Assembly: GCA_020161655.1 (NCBI GenBank)
Contig: JAIUPC010000004.1
Span: 270,966-334,965, forward strand
Length of the DNA stretch: 64,000 nucleotides
Source: Pseudomonadota bacterium
Lineage (GTDB): Bacteria; Pseudomonadota; Alphaproteobacteria; Rhodobacterales; Rhodobacteraceae
Direction of reading: 5' to 3'
Shown here piece after piece: positions 17,832 to 25,650 of this stretch (positions are counted from its first letter, which is position 1; every line of letters starts with the position of its first letter). Made by a program: the position numbers and the translations under genes. The notes below the pieces were generated by a model. That model worked only from the letters and a program-made list of their open reading frames with translations. It made no database searches and was not told the DNA's origin.

Positions 17832-18341
17832 CTACGGCTGTTCTTCGTCGAGTGCTTCCATCCAGCCGTTCTCCCAGGCGAGGAAATCAGCGCTGTTGAG
17901 CGTATGGGGATTGGCGGTGAAGGGCTGGCCCTCGCGCCTTGCGCCGAAGCCCGCATCATAGCTTCGCGCCCGCGGATCGGTTTCGGCGCGGCTTTGGGCG
18001 CTGGTGCGGACATGGGCCGCATATTCCGGGTAGAGCATCAGATCGGACGGATCGAGGCCCTGCGGATGCTGCCGCACCGCCGCCGCGCCGCGCGGGGTCA
18101 GCTTCCAGACACCGGGGCCCGCCAGGGCGAGAAGCCCGGCAATCTCGAACTGGCCGATGTGGCCGGCGAACCGTTCCCGGATTTCGTCGCGCGGGATGGG
18201 CAGGTGTTCATGGGCCATGGCGAGCAAGGCGGCCAGACGGTCGGTGCAATCCGCGACCGTGACCGCACCGGCGGCGCCTGACTGCAGGATCACCGCGGTA
18301 AGCGACGGGGTGCCGAGGAGCGGAAAGTCATTCTCGAACAT
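17832..18341 (-). CDS. Putative Mrr_N-like winged helix fused to an RMF-like C-terminal domain
   Basis: A 169-aa protein. Residues about 45-110 read as the winged-helix domain found at the N-terminus of Mrr restriction proteins: a helix pair ending FEIAGLLALAGPGVWKLTPR (wing), then GAAAVRQHPQGLDPSDLMLYPEY. The last 45 residues (SYDAGFGARREGQPFTANPH, then FLAWENGWMEAL) have the pattern of ribosome modulation factor (G-x-x-A-R-x-G, N-P, W-x-x-GW). No nuclease domain is present. Neither assignment was checked by a profile search. It shares a strand with the 25-aa membrane peptide 71 bp upstream. Confidence 0.72.
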   Translation of the reverse strand: MFENDFPLLGTPSLTAVILQSGAAGAVTVADCTDRLAALLAMAHEHLPIPRDEIRERFAGHIGQFEIAGLLALAGPGVWKLTPRGAAAVRQHPQGLDPSDLMLYPEYAAHVRTSAQSRAETDPRARSYDAGFGARREGQPFTANPHTLNSADFLAWENGWMEALDEEQP

Positions 18342-18412
18342 GATCGCCCGGACTGGATGCCGGGGAAGAGTAACCCGGCGATGCGGCCACGGTAAAGCCG
18401 CCCATAGGGGGG

Positions 18413-18490
18413 TCAGAAGATATCGAGAAGATAGAGCAGTACGATGACGACGACCGGAACGCCGAGCAGCCAGGCGATGATGCCTTTCAT
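18413..18490 (-). CDS. 25-aa single-pass membrane microprotein
   Basis: A 26-codon frame starting MKGIIAWLLGVPVVVIVLLY and ending LLDIF. It is one hydrophobic helix with a single N-terminal lysine and a terminal acidic residue. The ATG has GGGAGA 7 nt upstream, which is good evidence for translation at this length. It lies just upstream of, and on the same strand as, the Mrr_N/RMF-like gene and could share its transcript. The function is unknown; I believe similar peptides occur in relatives but did not check. Confidence 0.65.
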   Translation of the reverse strand: MKGIIAWLLGVPVVVIVLLYLLDIF

Positions 18491-18539
18491 GAGATTCTCC
18501 CGAGTTTGTCCTCATGGGGAACGTGCCGCGCCGGACAAA

Positions 18540-18568
18540 GGTTCCGCTTCAGACGATGAAGCGGGACC
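18540..18568. repeat. 11-bp inverted repeat upstream of the microprotein
   Basis: GGTTCCGCTTC and GAAGCGGGACC pair with one G-T wobble around a 7-nt loop. It lies 50 bp upstream of the 25-aa gene and 120 bp before the sulfotransferase gene, in the divergent promoter region. There is no T-run on either side, so it is more likely a leader structure or an operator than a terminator. Confidence 0.4.
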
Positions 18569-18687
18569 AGAGGGGTCCGACGGCATGGGCCAAAACATGC
18601 CGAGAACAATCCTGAGTTGAAAATCTTCTTGCGAGAGGGCAGGGTGCGCGCAACTTTAGGTAGAAGAATGGCAGAGGGAGGCCGTCC

Positions 18688-19512
18688 ATGGCGCAGGGTG
18701 GATTTTCGGCCGTCGTCCGCAGTGGCGCGAAAGGGATCTCCAAGCACGCGTTCCACGCCGCCGAGGGCCGGTGCCGGTTCGAATCGACGGTCTTCATGCT
18801 CGCCCATATGCGCTGCGGATCGACCGCGCTGTCGAACGTGATCTGCGCCCACCCGGAGATCTGCGGCTATGGCGAGGCGCAGGTGGTCTATGCCGGCGAG
18901 GCCGATATCGGGCTTCTTGCCTTCAAGTCGCTCTACAACCGGGCCTGGAAGTCCGATTTCCGCTTCTTTTTCGACAAGGTGCTCTGGAACCATCTCGACG
19001 CGGCGGCGGGGCCGGAGTTCTTCAACGCGCGCGCGGTCTTTTCCTGCCGCAACCCGCGCGACACCATCGCCTCGATCCTGAACCTCGCCACCAAGTCCGA
19101 CTACATGCGCCGCTTCGATGCGGCGAAGGCCGCGGATTACTACGAGCGGCGGATGGAGCGGCTTCTGGAGATGTGGGACCGGTTCCCGCCCGAGCGCCGC
19201 ATCGGCATCACCCACGACAGGATGATTGCCGAGACCGGGCCGGTGCTGACCGAGATTTCCACGATGATCGGGCTGAGGGAGCCATTGGCCAACAGCTATG
19301 CGTCCTCCGCCCCGGAGGTGAAGGTCGGCGTGGGCGACCCCCTCGACGCGGTCCGCTATTCGCGGATCGTGAAGAAGGCAAGCGCTGCGGGGCGGTTCCA
19401 TGAGGTGGTGGACGGGTTGCCGGGGGACCAGATGCGGCGGATGTCGGCGCTTTATGCGGAGTTCCGGGAGCGGGTGGAGGTGGCGGCGCGGGCGAGGGCG
19501 GCGGTGCATTGA
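18688..19512 (+). CDS. Sulfotransferase family protein
   Basis: A 274-aa PAPS-dependent sulfotransferase-type protein. The 5'-phosphosulfate loop is AHMRCGSTALSNVI (residues about 39-52), and the 3'-phosphate-binding segment is FSCRNPRDTIASIL (about 118-131). Both are in the usual order and spacing. The ATG follows GGGAGGCCGTCC. No carrier, glycan or lipid biosynthesis genes are beside it, so the acceptor is unknown. Confidence 0.85.
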   Translation: MAQGGFSAVVRSGAKGISKHAFHAAEGRCRFESTVFMLAHMRCGSTALSNVICAHPEICGYGEAQVVYAGEADIGLLAFKSLYNRAWKSDFRFFFDKVLWNHLDAAAGPEFFNARAVFSCRNPRDTIASILNLATKSDYMRRFDAAKAADYYERRMERLLEMWDRFPPERRIGITHDRMIAETGPVLTEISTMIGLREPLANSYASSAPEVKVGVGDPLDAVRYSRIVKKASAAGRFHEVVDGLPGDQMRRMSALYAEFRERVEVAARARAAVH

Positions 19513-19600
19513 GGGGGGGGTGCCCGCCGCAGGGCGGAGGCCGAAAGGGAGAGACGGTTCAGCCGCCGCCCGACGGTGGCAGGCAAGGGCAAGAAAGGTC

Positions 19601-19708
19601 TCAGATCGCCGCCCAGTCGTCGAAAGTCCATTCCCTCGGCGGTGCCGCGCGCCGTTCGTCGGCGGGTTTTTCCGGCACCGGGCCGGGCGGTTGCGGTTGC
19701 CATTGCAT
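19601..19708 (-). CDS. 35-aa small protein ending in WTFDDWAAI
   Basis: A 36-codon frame, MQWQPQPPGPVPEKPADERR and then a short tail REWTFDDWAAI. It is Pro- and charge-rich at the front with an aromatic/acidic C-terminal motif. AAGGAG lies 7 nt before the ATG, a near-ideal ribosome binding site. The strong SD, the organised composition and the clean tail motif support a real gene. I recall similar small proteins in Rhodobacteraceae but no function. Confidence 0.65.
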   Translation of the reverse strand: MQWQPQPPGPVPEKPADERRAAPPREWTFDDWAAI

Positions 19709-20069
19709 GGCGGTTCTCCTTCATTTGCGAAGGACATGGGGGTGCCGGGCGCAGGTATGCGCGCGTCCGGCGGGGATGTGACCTGTCGTAATCGTCGGCC
19801 CGGAAATCGGGGCCGGTGCGGGCCAGATGGCGGCCCGTTCGAAATGTCCTTCTTCAATGGGATCAGGTTAGCAGAAAGACGGGGGCGGCGCAGGTCGGGA
19901 AAACCAGAGGGGGTGGAGGAGAATCGGGGCAAGCCCCGACCTACGGGGCGGCCAAACGCGGGGCCATCGCCCCGCGTTCCGCGAGCGGGTTCCGTAAGCC
20001 CGACCGTGCGCCCGCCCTGGGGGCGGGTCGGGCGCGGCCAGATTTGCACCCTGCCCGGGGCGATGCCTG
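19709..20069. repeat. Gene-free gap with palindromic repeats between the 35-aa gene and ettA
   Basis: The right half is a string of GC-rich hairpins: GGGGC/GCCCC near 19926, the 9-bp stem ACGCGGGGC/GCCCCGCGT at 19956-19977, and GCGCCCGCCC..GGGCGGG..GGGCGC at 20008-20039. The last 32 bp recur exactly at 25557-25588. This fits a REP-like palindromic family at a gene 3' end. The left half (19709-19920) shows nothing I can interpret beyond the promoter side of the 35-aa gene. Confidence 0.6.
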
Positions 20070-21725
20070 CTACCTCGTAAACTTCTTATACTTCACCCGC
20101 TTCGGCTCAATGCTATCCGGCCCCAACCGCCGCACCTTGTCTTCCTCATAGGCTTCGAAGTTGCCTTCGAACCATTCGACATGCGCGTCCCCTTCGAACG
20201 AAAGGATGTGGGTACACAGCCGGTCGAGGAAGAAGCGGTCGTGGGAGATGATGACGGCGCAGCCGGCGAAGTCGTCGAGCGCCGCTTCCAGGGCCTGCAG
20301 GGTCTCCACGTCGAGGTCGTTGGTCGGTTCGTCAAGCAAAAGCACGTTGCCGCCCGACTTCAGGAGCTTCGCCATGTGGACGCGGTTGCGTTCACCGCCG
20401 GACAGGAGGCCGACCTTCTTCTGCTGGTCGCCGCCCTTGAAGTTGAAGGAGGAGCAATAGGCGCGGGAGTTGACCTGGGCGTCGCCAAGCTCGATCTGTT
20501 CGGCGCCGCCGGAGATTTCCTCCCACACGGTCTTGTTGGCGTCCAAGGCGTCGCGGGACTGGTCGACATAGGCCAGTTTCACCGTGTCGCCGTAGCTGAC
20601 CACGCCGGCGTCGGGCTGTTCCTGCCCGGTCAGCATGCGGAACAAGGTGGTCTTGCCGGCGCCGTTCGGCCCGATGACGCCGACGATGCCGCCGGGCGGC
20701 AGCGCGAAGGTCAGATCCTCGATCAGCTGCTTGTCGCCCATGTGCTTTTTCAGCCCCTCGACCTCGATCACCTTGCCGCCGAGGCGCGGGCCGTTCGGGA
20801 TGATGATCTGGGCGCGGGTCAGTTTCTCGCGTTCGGACTGGCCGGCGAGGTCTTCATAGGCGTTGATACGGGCCTTCTGCTTGGCCTGACGCGCCTTGGC
20901 GCCGGCGCGGATCCATTCGAGCTCACGCTCAAGCACCTTCTGCTTGGCCTTGTCCTCGCGCGCTTCCTGCTCCATCCGCTTGGCCTTCTGCTCGAGCCAG
21001 GCGGAATAGTTGCCCTCGTAGGGAATGCCGCGGCCGCGGTCGAGTTCGAGGATCCAGCTGGTGATGTCGTCGAGGAAATAGCGGTCGTGGGTGACGGTCA
21101 GGATGGTGCCCGCGTATTCGATCAGGTGCTTTTGCAGCCAGGCGATGGTTTCGGCATCGAGGTGGTTGGTCGGTTCGTCGAGAAGCAGCATGTCGGGCGC
21201 TTCGAGGAGAAGCTTGCAGAGCGCGACCCGGCGCTTTTCGCCGCCGGAGAGGCTGTCCACGTTGGCGTCATCGGGCGGGCAGCGGAGGGCCTCCATCGCC
21301 ACGTCGATCTGTGAATCGAGGTCCCAGAGGTTTTCGGCGTCGATCTCATCCTGGAGCCGCGCCATCTCGTCGGCGGTCTCGTCGGAATAGTTCATCGCAA
21401 GCTCGTTGTAGCGGTCGAGCTTGGCCTTCTTCGCCGCGACGCCGAGCATGACGTTGCCGCGCACGTCGAGGCTCGCATCAAGCTGCGGTTCCTGCGGCAG
21501 GTAGCCGACGGTGGCGCCCTTGGCGGCCCAGGCCTCGCCGGAGAAATCCTTGTCGATGCCGGCCATGATCCGGAGGAGCGTGGATTTGCCGGCGCCGTTG
21601 ACGCCGACGACACCGATCTTGACGCCGGGGAGGAAGTTGAGGCGGATGTTCTCGAAGCACTTCTTGCCGCCGGGATAGGTCTTGGAGACGCCGTCCATGT
21701 GGTAGACATACTGGTAGGAAGCCAT
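20070..21725 (-). CDS. ettA: Energy-dependent translational throttle protein EttA (ABC-F)
   Basis: A 551-aa soluble ABC-F protein with two ATPase domains and no membrane part. Walker A boxes are GVNGAGKST (41-49) and GPNGAGKTT in the second half. Signatures are LSGGEKRR and LSGGERNR, and each domain has a Walker B of the LLLDEPTNHLDAE or LLLDEPTNDLDVE type. The linker between the domains is the charged coiled coil typical of this group. EttA binds the ribosomal E site and gates elongation when ATP is low. I start at the ATG at 21725 (MASYQYV) with GAGTGA upstream. Confidence 0.95.
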   Translation of the reverse strand: MASYQYVYHMDGVSKTYPGGKKCFENIRLNFLPGVKIGVVGVNGAGKSTLLRIMAGIDKDFSGEAWAAKGATVGYLPQEPQLDASLDVRGNVMLGVAAKKAKLDRYNELAMNYSDETADEMARLQDEIDAENLWDLDSQIDVAMEALRCPPDDANVDSLSGGEKRRVALCKLLLEAPDMLLLDEPTNHLDAETIAWLQKHLIEYAGTILTVTHDRYFLDDITSWILELDRGRGIPYEGNYSAWLEQKAKRMEQEAREDKAKQKVLERELEWIRAGAKARQAKQKARINAYEDLAGQSEREKLTRAQIIIPNGPRLGGKVIEVEGLKKHMGDKQLIEDLTFALPPGGIVGVIGPNGAGKTTLFRMLTGQEQPDAGVVSYGDTVKLAYVDQSRDALDANKTVWEEISGGAEQIELGDAQVNSRAYCSSFNFKGGDQQKKVGLLSGGERNRVHMAKLLKSGGNVLLLDEPTNDLDVETLQALEAALDDFAGCAVIISHDRFFLDRLCTHILSFEGDAHVEWFEGNFEAYEEDKVRRLGPDSIEPKRVKYKKFTR

Positions 21726-21829
21726 ATCGGTCACTCGCTCGGGTCAGAGGGATTTCGGGCGCTTCTACCGGCTGGCGGGGCCGGGATCAATTGCCGGGGA
21801 CGCGCTGGCGCAGACGGAAGGAAAAGAAC

Positions 21830-22582
21830 ATGGGAACGAGACGGGCATTCATCCAGGGGGCGGCGGTGCTGCCGGTGCTGGCGGCCTTCGGGCCGCAGGC
21901 GGCTGAGGCCAAGATGAAGGTGCTGAAGGGGAGCGTGACTTACCGCGAACGGATGGCGCTGCCGGAGGGTGCAACGGTGAAGGTGCAGCTTCTGGACGTG
22001 TCGCTGGCCGATGCGCCTTCGGTCACGATTGCGGAGCAGGTGATCACGCCCAAGCATGAGGTGCCGATCCCTTACGAGCTTCACTATGACGATACCGTCA
22101 TCGTGCCGAACAACAGCTATGCCGTGTCGGCGCGGATCGAGCTGGAGGGGCAGCTTCTCTACATCAGCACGACGCGCTATGCGGTCCTGACCGGCGGCGC
22201 GGACGAGACTGACATCCTGGTCGAGCGCGTGGCCCAGGATGACGGGCCGCCGAAGGGCCATTGGCTGGCCGAGAACATCCTTGGCGGCGGCGTCATTGAC
22301 CGGGTGGAATCCCGGCTGGAGATCACTTCGGATGGCAGCGTCTACGGCTCGGGGGGCTGCAATGCGATCAGCGGCACGGCGAAGATCGTCGGCGACAGCA
22401 TCGAATTCGGCCCGATCGCTGCGACCCGCAAAGCCTGCGTGCCGGCGGTGGGCGATCAGGAGCAGAAATTCTTCAAGGCGCTCGGGCTGACGCGCCGCTG
22501 GCAATACGATGCGCAGCAGGAGAAACTGATGCTTCTGGGCAAGGGCGGCCGGAAGCTGATGGTTCTGGCGCGGATCGGCTAG
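21830..22582 (+). CDS. Exported YbaY + META (HslJ-like) domain protein
   Basis: A 250-aa exported protein. The N-terminus MGTRRAFIQGAAVLPVLAAF, with an RR pair and a hydrophobic core, looks like a Tat or Sec signal ending near AEA-K. Residues about 27-125 form a YbaY-type beta domain (LKGSVTYRERMALPEGATVK). Residues about 140-250 form a META/HslJ domain with SDGSVYGSGGCNAISG and RKACV; the two cysteines are typical. The ATG follows GGAAGGAAAAG. These domains occur in envelope proteins of stress responses; the precise role is unknown. Confidence 0.8.
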   Translation: MGTRRAFIQGAAVLPVLAAFGPQAAEAKMKVLKGSVTYRERMALPEGATVKVQLLDVSLADAPSVTIAEQVITPKHEVPIPYELHYDDTVIVPNNSYAVSARIELEGQLLYISTTRYAVLTGGADETDILVERVAQDDGPPKGHWLAENILGGGVIDRVESRLEITSDGSVYGSGGCNAISGTAKIVGDSIEFGPIAATRKACVPAVGDQEQKFFKALGLTRRWQYDAQQEKLMLLGKGGRKLMVLARIG

Positions 22583-22601
22583 CCTGAAGCGGCTTCAGGC
22601 T
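22581..22601 (+). terminator. Hairpin overlapping the META gene stop, followed by a larger structured element
   Basis: A perfect 9-bp stem AGCCTGAAG/CTTCAGGCT with a 3-nt loop overlaps the stop of the META gene and is followed by TTT. From 22622 to 22675 a second structure can form, GTGTGACGGCG pairing with CGCCGTCACAC, enclosing an inner hairpin. It reaches into the stop of the convergent DUF1269 gene. Confidence 0.55.
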
Positions 22602-22669
22602 TTGGCCGGAGCTTTCGAATTGTGTGACGGCGCCAGTCCGGGGAGACTGACGCCACACACAATACGCCG

Positions 22670-23173
22670 TCACACCGAAGCTGGCTGCGCCCCGAGCGCT
22701 TCCTTCAGCCGGGCTTCCTGTTCGTTGGTGAGCGAGGTCCGAAGCACCGTGCCCTTGCCGGCGAAATCCTTGAGCCCGGCCAGCACCTTGTCCGCCGTCA
22801 TCTTGCGGATGAGGATGCAAAGCGCGGCACCGCCCGGCGGCAGGTTGTCGCCAAGTGCCTTCATCTCTTCATCCTTGATGCCGATGTCGGTGAGCCAGCC
22901 CGAGAGCGCGCCGGCGCCGGCGCCGACCGCGGCGCCGAGAAGGGGGTTGAGGAAGAGAAGCCCGACCAGCGCACCCCAGAGGCCGCCGCCCGCCGCACCG
23001 GCGGCGGTGAGGTTCACCGCCTGATGCAGCTGCACGCCGCCATCGGGTTTGCGGGTCACCACGACCGCATCCTCCATCTCGATCAGGTACTCGGACTGCA
23101 TCTTGACGAGGGCGGCGCGGGCCTCGAAGGCGGTGGCTTCGTCGGGGAAGGACATGATGACGAGATCGGGCAT
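22670..23173 (-). CDS. DUF1269 family membrane protein
   Basis: A 167-aa protein starting MPDLVIMSFPDEATAFEARA, the classic DUF1269 opening. A central Gly/Ala-rich membrane hairpin (AAGAAGGGLWGALVGLLFLN and LGAAVGAGAGALSGWL) is followed by a cytoplasmic C-terminal domain with GALCILI-like strands. The ATG has AGGAG 8 nt upstream. These proteins are abundant in proteobacteria but their biochemical role is not defined. Confidence 0.85.
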   Translation of the reverse strand: MPDLVIMSFPDEATAFEARAALVKMQSEYLIEMEDAVVVTRKPDGGVQLHQAVNLTAAGAAGGGLWGALVGLLFLNPLLGAAVGAGAGALSGWLTDIGIKDEEMKALGDNLPPGGAALCILIRKMTADKVLAGLKDFAGKGTVLRTSLTNEQEARLKEALGAQPASV

Positions 23174-23321
23174 TCTTCGACTCCTGATGAAATGACGGAT
23201 GGCGGCGCGGGAACGGACTGCGCCGGCAGCCGATAACGCGCGGGGCGCGCTTTCGGTTGCATGGGCCAAGGCGGGATGTTTAGGCTGGCCCCGGAAACGC
23301 GGCGGGAAACGGACGGCTGAG

Positions 23322-23930
23322 GTGGACAGAAGCGGTTGGCCACTGGCCTTTCCCGGCGAGGCGGTCGGGCTTCTCGGCGGATCGTTCGACCCGGCGCATG
23401 AAGGCCATGCCCATATCACGCGGGAGGCGCTGAAACGGCTTGGCCTTGCGCGGGTCTGGTGGCTGGTGTCGCCCGGCAATCCCCTGAAGGCGCGCCAGCC
23501 TGCACCGATGGCCGAACGGATCGCCCGGGCCGAGGCGGTGATGAACGATCCGCGCGTTGTCATATCCGACATCGAGGCGCGGCTTGGCACCCGCTACACG
23601 GCGGCGACCTTGAGGCGGCTGAAGGCGGCATATCCCGGCGTGCGCTTCGTCTGGCTGATGGGCGCCGACAACCTGGCGCAGTTCCACCGCTGGCAGAACT
23701 GGGAATGGATCATCGGCAACGTGCCCATCGCCGTCTTCGCCCGCCCAGGCACGAGGCTTGAGGCGCGGGGCGCGCGGGCGGTCGAGGAATATGCGCGCTA
23801 CCGGATTCCGGCGGAAGCTGCTGGCGTTTTGCCGCGGATGGCGCCGCCGGCCTGGTGTTTCCTCAACGTGCCCATGATGCCGCATTCCTCCTCGGCGATC
23901 CGGGCGCGGGGGGATTGGGTAAAGGGCTGA
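23322..23930 (+). CDS. nadD: Nicotinate-nucleotide adenylyltransferase NadD
   Basis: About 202 aa. The nucleotidyltransferase motif [17 protein letters not shown] near residue 18 and the C-terminal [13 protein letters not shown], which replaces the usual ISSTxIR, identify NadD; the core [14 protein letters not shown] is also typical. It joins ATP and nicotinate mononucleotide on the way to NAD. The start is uncertain. I chose GTG at 23322 because it gives the family length; there is no strong SD, and upstream in-frame alternatives would add about 40 poorly conserved residues. Confidence 0.88.
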   Translation: MDRSGWPLAFPGEAVGLLGGSFDPAHEGHAHITREALKRLGLARVWWLVSPGNPLKARQPAPMAERIARAEAVMNDPRVVISDIEARLGTRYTAATLRRLKAAYPGVRFVWLMGADNLAQFHRWQNWEWIIGNVPIAVFARPGTRLEARGARAVEEYARYRIPAEAAGVLPRMAPPAWCFLNVPMMPHSSSAIRARGDWVKG

Positions 23931-24006
23931 GCGTCATCGCGATGTGATCGTCCTTCGGCTTGCCACTGGCGGCGCATCGGGGGAAAACGAAAGCCGGAGG
24001 TGAGCG

Positions 24007-25485
24007 ATGGCTGAACTGACTCGTCGCGGGGTTGTCGCCGGGCTGATGGCGGCAAGCGCCATGCCGGTCTGGGCCGAGGCGCCGTTGCGCTCACCCGTGC
24101 CGCCGGCGCGGCCTGTGAGGACGGGTGGCGGCGTCGTGGCCGCGGCCGACGCCATCATCGCCGAAGCGAAGCTCGGCGGCGAGGTGGCCTATGTCGTCGC
24201 CGATGCGGCGACGGGTGGGGTTCTGGAAGCGCGCGGGGGCCATCGGGAGATGCCGCCGGCATCGACCGCCAAGGTCATCACCACGCTTTATGCGCTTGAG
24301 AGGCTTGGCGGAGCCTACCGCTTCACCACGCGGCTGATCGCCACCGGGCCGGTTTCGGGCGGTATCGTGCAGGGAGACCTGATCCTTGCGGGCGGTGGCG
24401 ATCCGACGCTCGACACCGACGATCTTGGCGACATGGCGCGGGCGCTGGCGGCGGCGGGGGTCAGGGGCATATCGGGGGCGTTCCGGGTCTGGGCGGGGGC
24501 GCTGCCCTATCTGGCGGCCATTGATCCGGCGCAGCCAGTCTGGCTTGGCTACAATCCCGCCGTCTCGGGCCTGAACCTGAACTTCAACCGGGTGAACTTC
24601 GTCTGGAAGCGCACCGCGAAGGGCTATGACATCGGCATGGATGCCCGGGCCGAGCGTTTCGCGCCGCCGGTCTATTCGGCGACGGTGGCGGTCGCGGACC
24701 GCGACCTGCCGATCTACAGCTACCGGAACGGCAAGACCGAGGACTGGACCGTGGCGCGACCCGCGCTTGGCAAGGGCGGCAGCCGCTGGTTACCGGTCCG
24801 GCGGCCGGAGCTTTACGCGGGCGACGTGTTCCAGACGCTGGCGCGGGCCGAAGGGGTGCCGCTGCCGGCGCCGGTGGTCGCGGGGGTCTTGCCGGTGGGG
24901 ACGGATTTCGTCCGGCATGAGAGCGACGATCTGCGCACGGTTTTGCGCGACATGATGAAGTTCTCGACCAACATGACGGCGGAAGCGGTCGGCATGATGG
25001 CTTCGGCGCGGGTGGGTGTCACGGACCATGTCGCTTCGGGCCGGGCGATGGCGAACTGGCTGGCGCTGGCGCTCGGCACCGGGCCGGTGCCGCTCGTTGA
25101 CCATTCCGGGCTGTCGGGGGCGTCGCGGATGACGCCGGATGAGATGGTCCGGGCGCTGGTGACGATGGGGCCGAAGGCGGGGTTGAGGGGGCTTTTGAAG
25201 GAAGTTCCGATGCTCGACGCCAAGGGCCGGAAGGTTCCGGGGTCGCCGATCCGGGTCGATGCCAAGACCGGGACGCTGAATTTCGTCTCGGCGCTTGCTG
25301 GCTATGTCTCCGCCCCCGGCGGACGGGAACTCGCCTTCGCGATCTTCACCGGCGATGTTCCCCGGCGCGATGCAGTGCCGGATGGCGACAAGGAGCAGCC
25401 CCCCGGCGTCGTCGCCTGGAACAAGCGGTCGAAGCGGCTGCAACAGCAGCTGATCGAGCGGTGGTCGGCGGTTTACGGGGCGTGA
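24007..25485 (+). CDS. dacB: D-alanyl-D-alanine carboxypeptidase/endopeptidase (PBP4, DacB)
   Basis: A 492-aa class C low-molecular-weight penicillin-binding protein. The catalytic triads are visible: SxxK as STAK (Ser86), SxN as STN in KFSTNMTAEA, and KTG in DAKTGTLNF. The N-terminus TRRGVVAGLMAASA is Tat-like and is cut near VWA-EA. The ATG follows GGAGGTGAGCG. It trims peptidoglycan cross-links or stem peptides in the periplasm. The insertion between SxxK and SxN is of the large DacB kind. Confidence 0.93.
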   Translation: MAELTRRGVVAGLMAASAMPVWAEAPLRSPVPPARPVRTGGGVVAAADAIIAEAKLGGEVAYVVADAATGGVLEARGGHREMPPASTAKVITTLYALERLGGAYRFTTRLIATGPVSGGIVQGDLILAGGGDPTLDTDDLGDMARALAAAGVRGISGAFRVWAGALPYLAAIDPAQPVWLGYNPAVSGLNLNFNRVNFVWKRTAKGYDIGMDARAERFAPPVYSATVAVADRDLPIYSYRNGKTEDWTVARPALGKGGSRWLPVRRPELYAGDVFQTLARAEGVPLPAPVVAGVLPVGTDFVRHESDDLRTVLRDMMKFSTNMTAEAVGMMASARVGVTDHVASGRAMANWLALALGTGPVPLVDHSGLSGASRMTPDEMVRALVTMGPKAGLRGLLKEVPMLDAKGRKVPGSPIRVDAKTGTLNFVSALAGYVSAPGGRELAFAIFTGDVPRRDAVPDGDKEQPPGVVAWNKRSKRLQQQLIERWSAVYGA

Positions 25486-25556
25486 GTGCGACCACCTTCG
25501 GACGTGAACCATAGTTGAAACAGAGGGTTGCGCCTGACCCGAGGGTGGGCGCCATC

Positions 25557-25620
25557 GCGCCCGCCCTGGGGGCGGGTCGGGCGCGGCCCGGTCGCTTTGG
25601 GCGACCGGGCGATGGAGAGG
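25557..25620. repeat. Second copy of the 32-bp palindromic repeat, plus a hairpin, between convergent genes
   Basis: Bases 25557-25588 repeat 20008-20039 exactly (GC-rich palindrome with CCGCCC..GGGCGG core). A hairpin CCCGGTCGC/GCGACCGGG follows at about 25586-25610. The position between the convergent dacB and dadA genes suits a bidirectional terminator or REP-like element. Confidence 0.6.
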
Positions 25621-25650
25621 GCCGTAGCGGGTTCCCGGAGCGTCCCGGCC

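Noticed and set aside
19400-20080. A plus-strand frame of 226 codons after the sulfotransferase
   Set aside because: It starts inside the sulfotransferase gene and runs through palindromic repeat DNA; composition is repeat-like.
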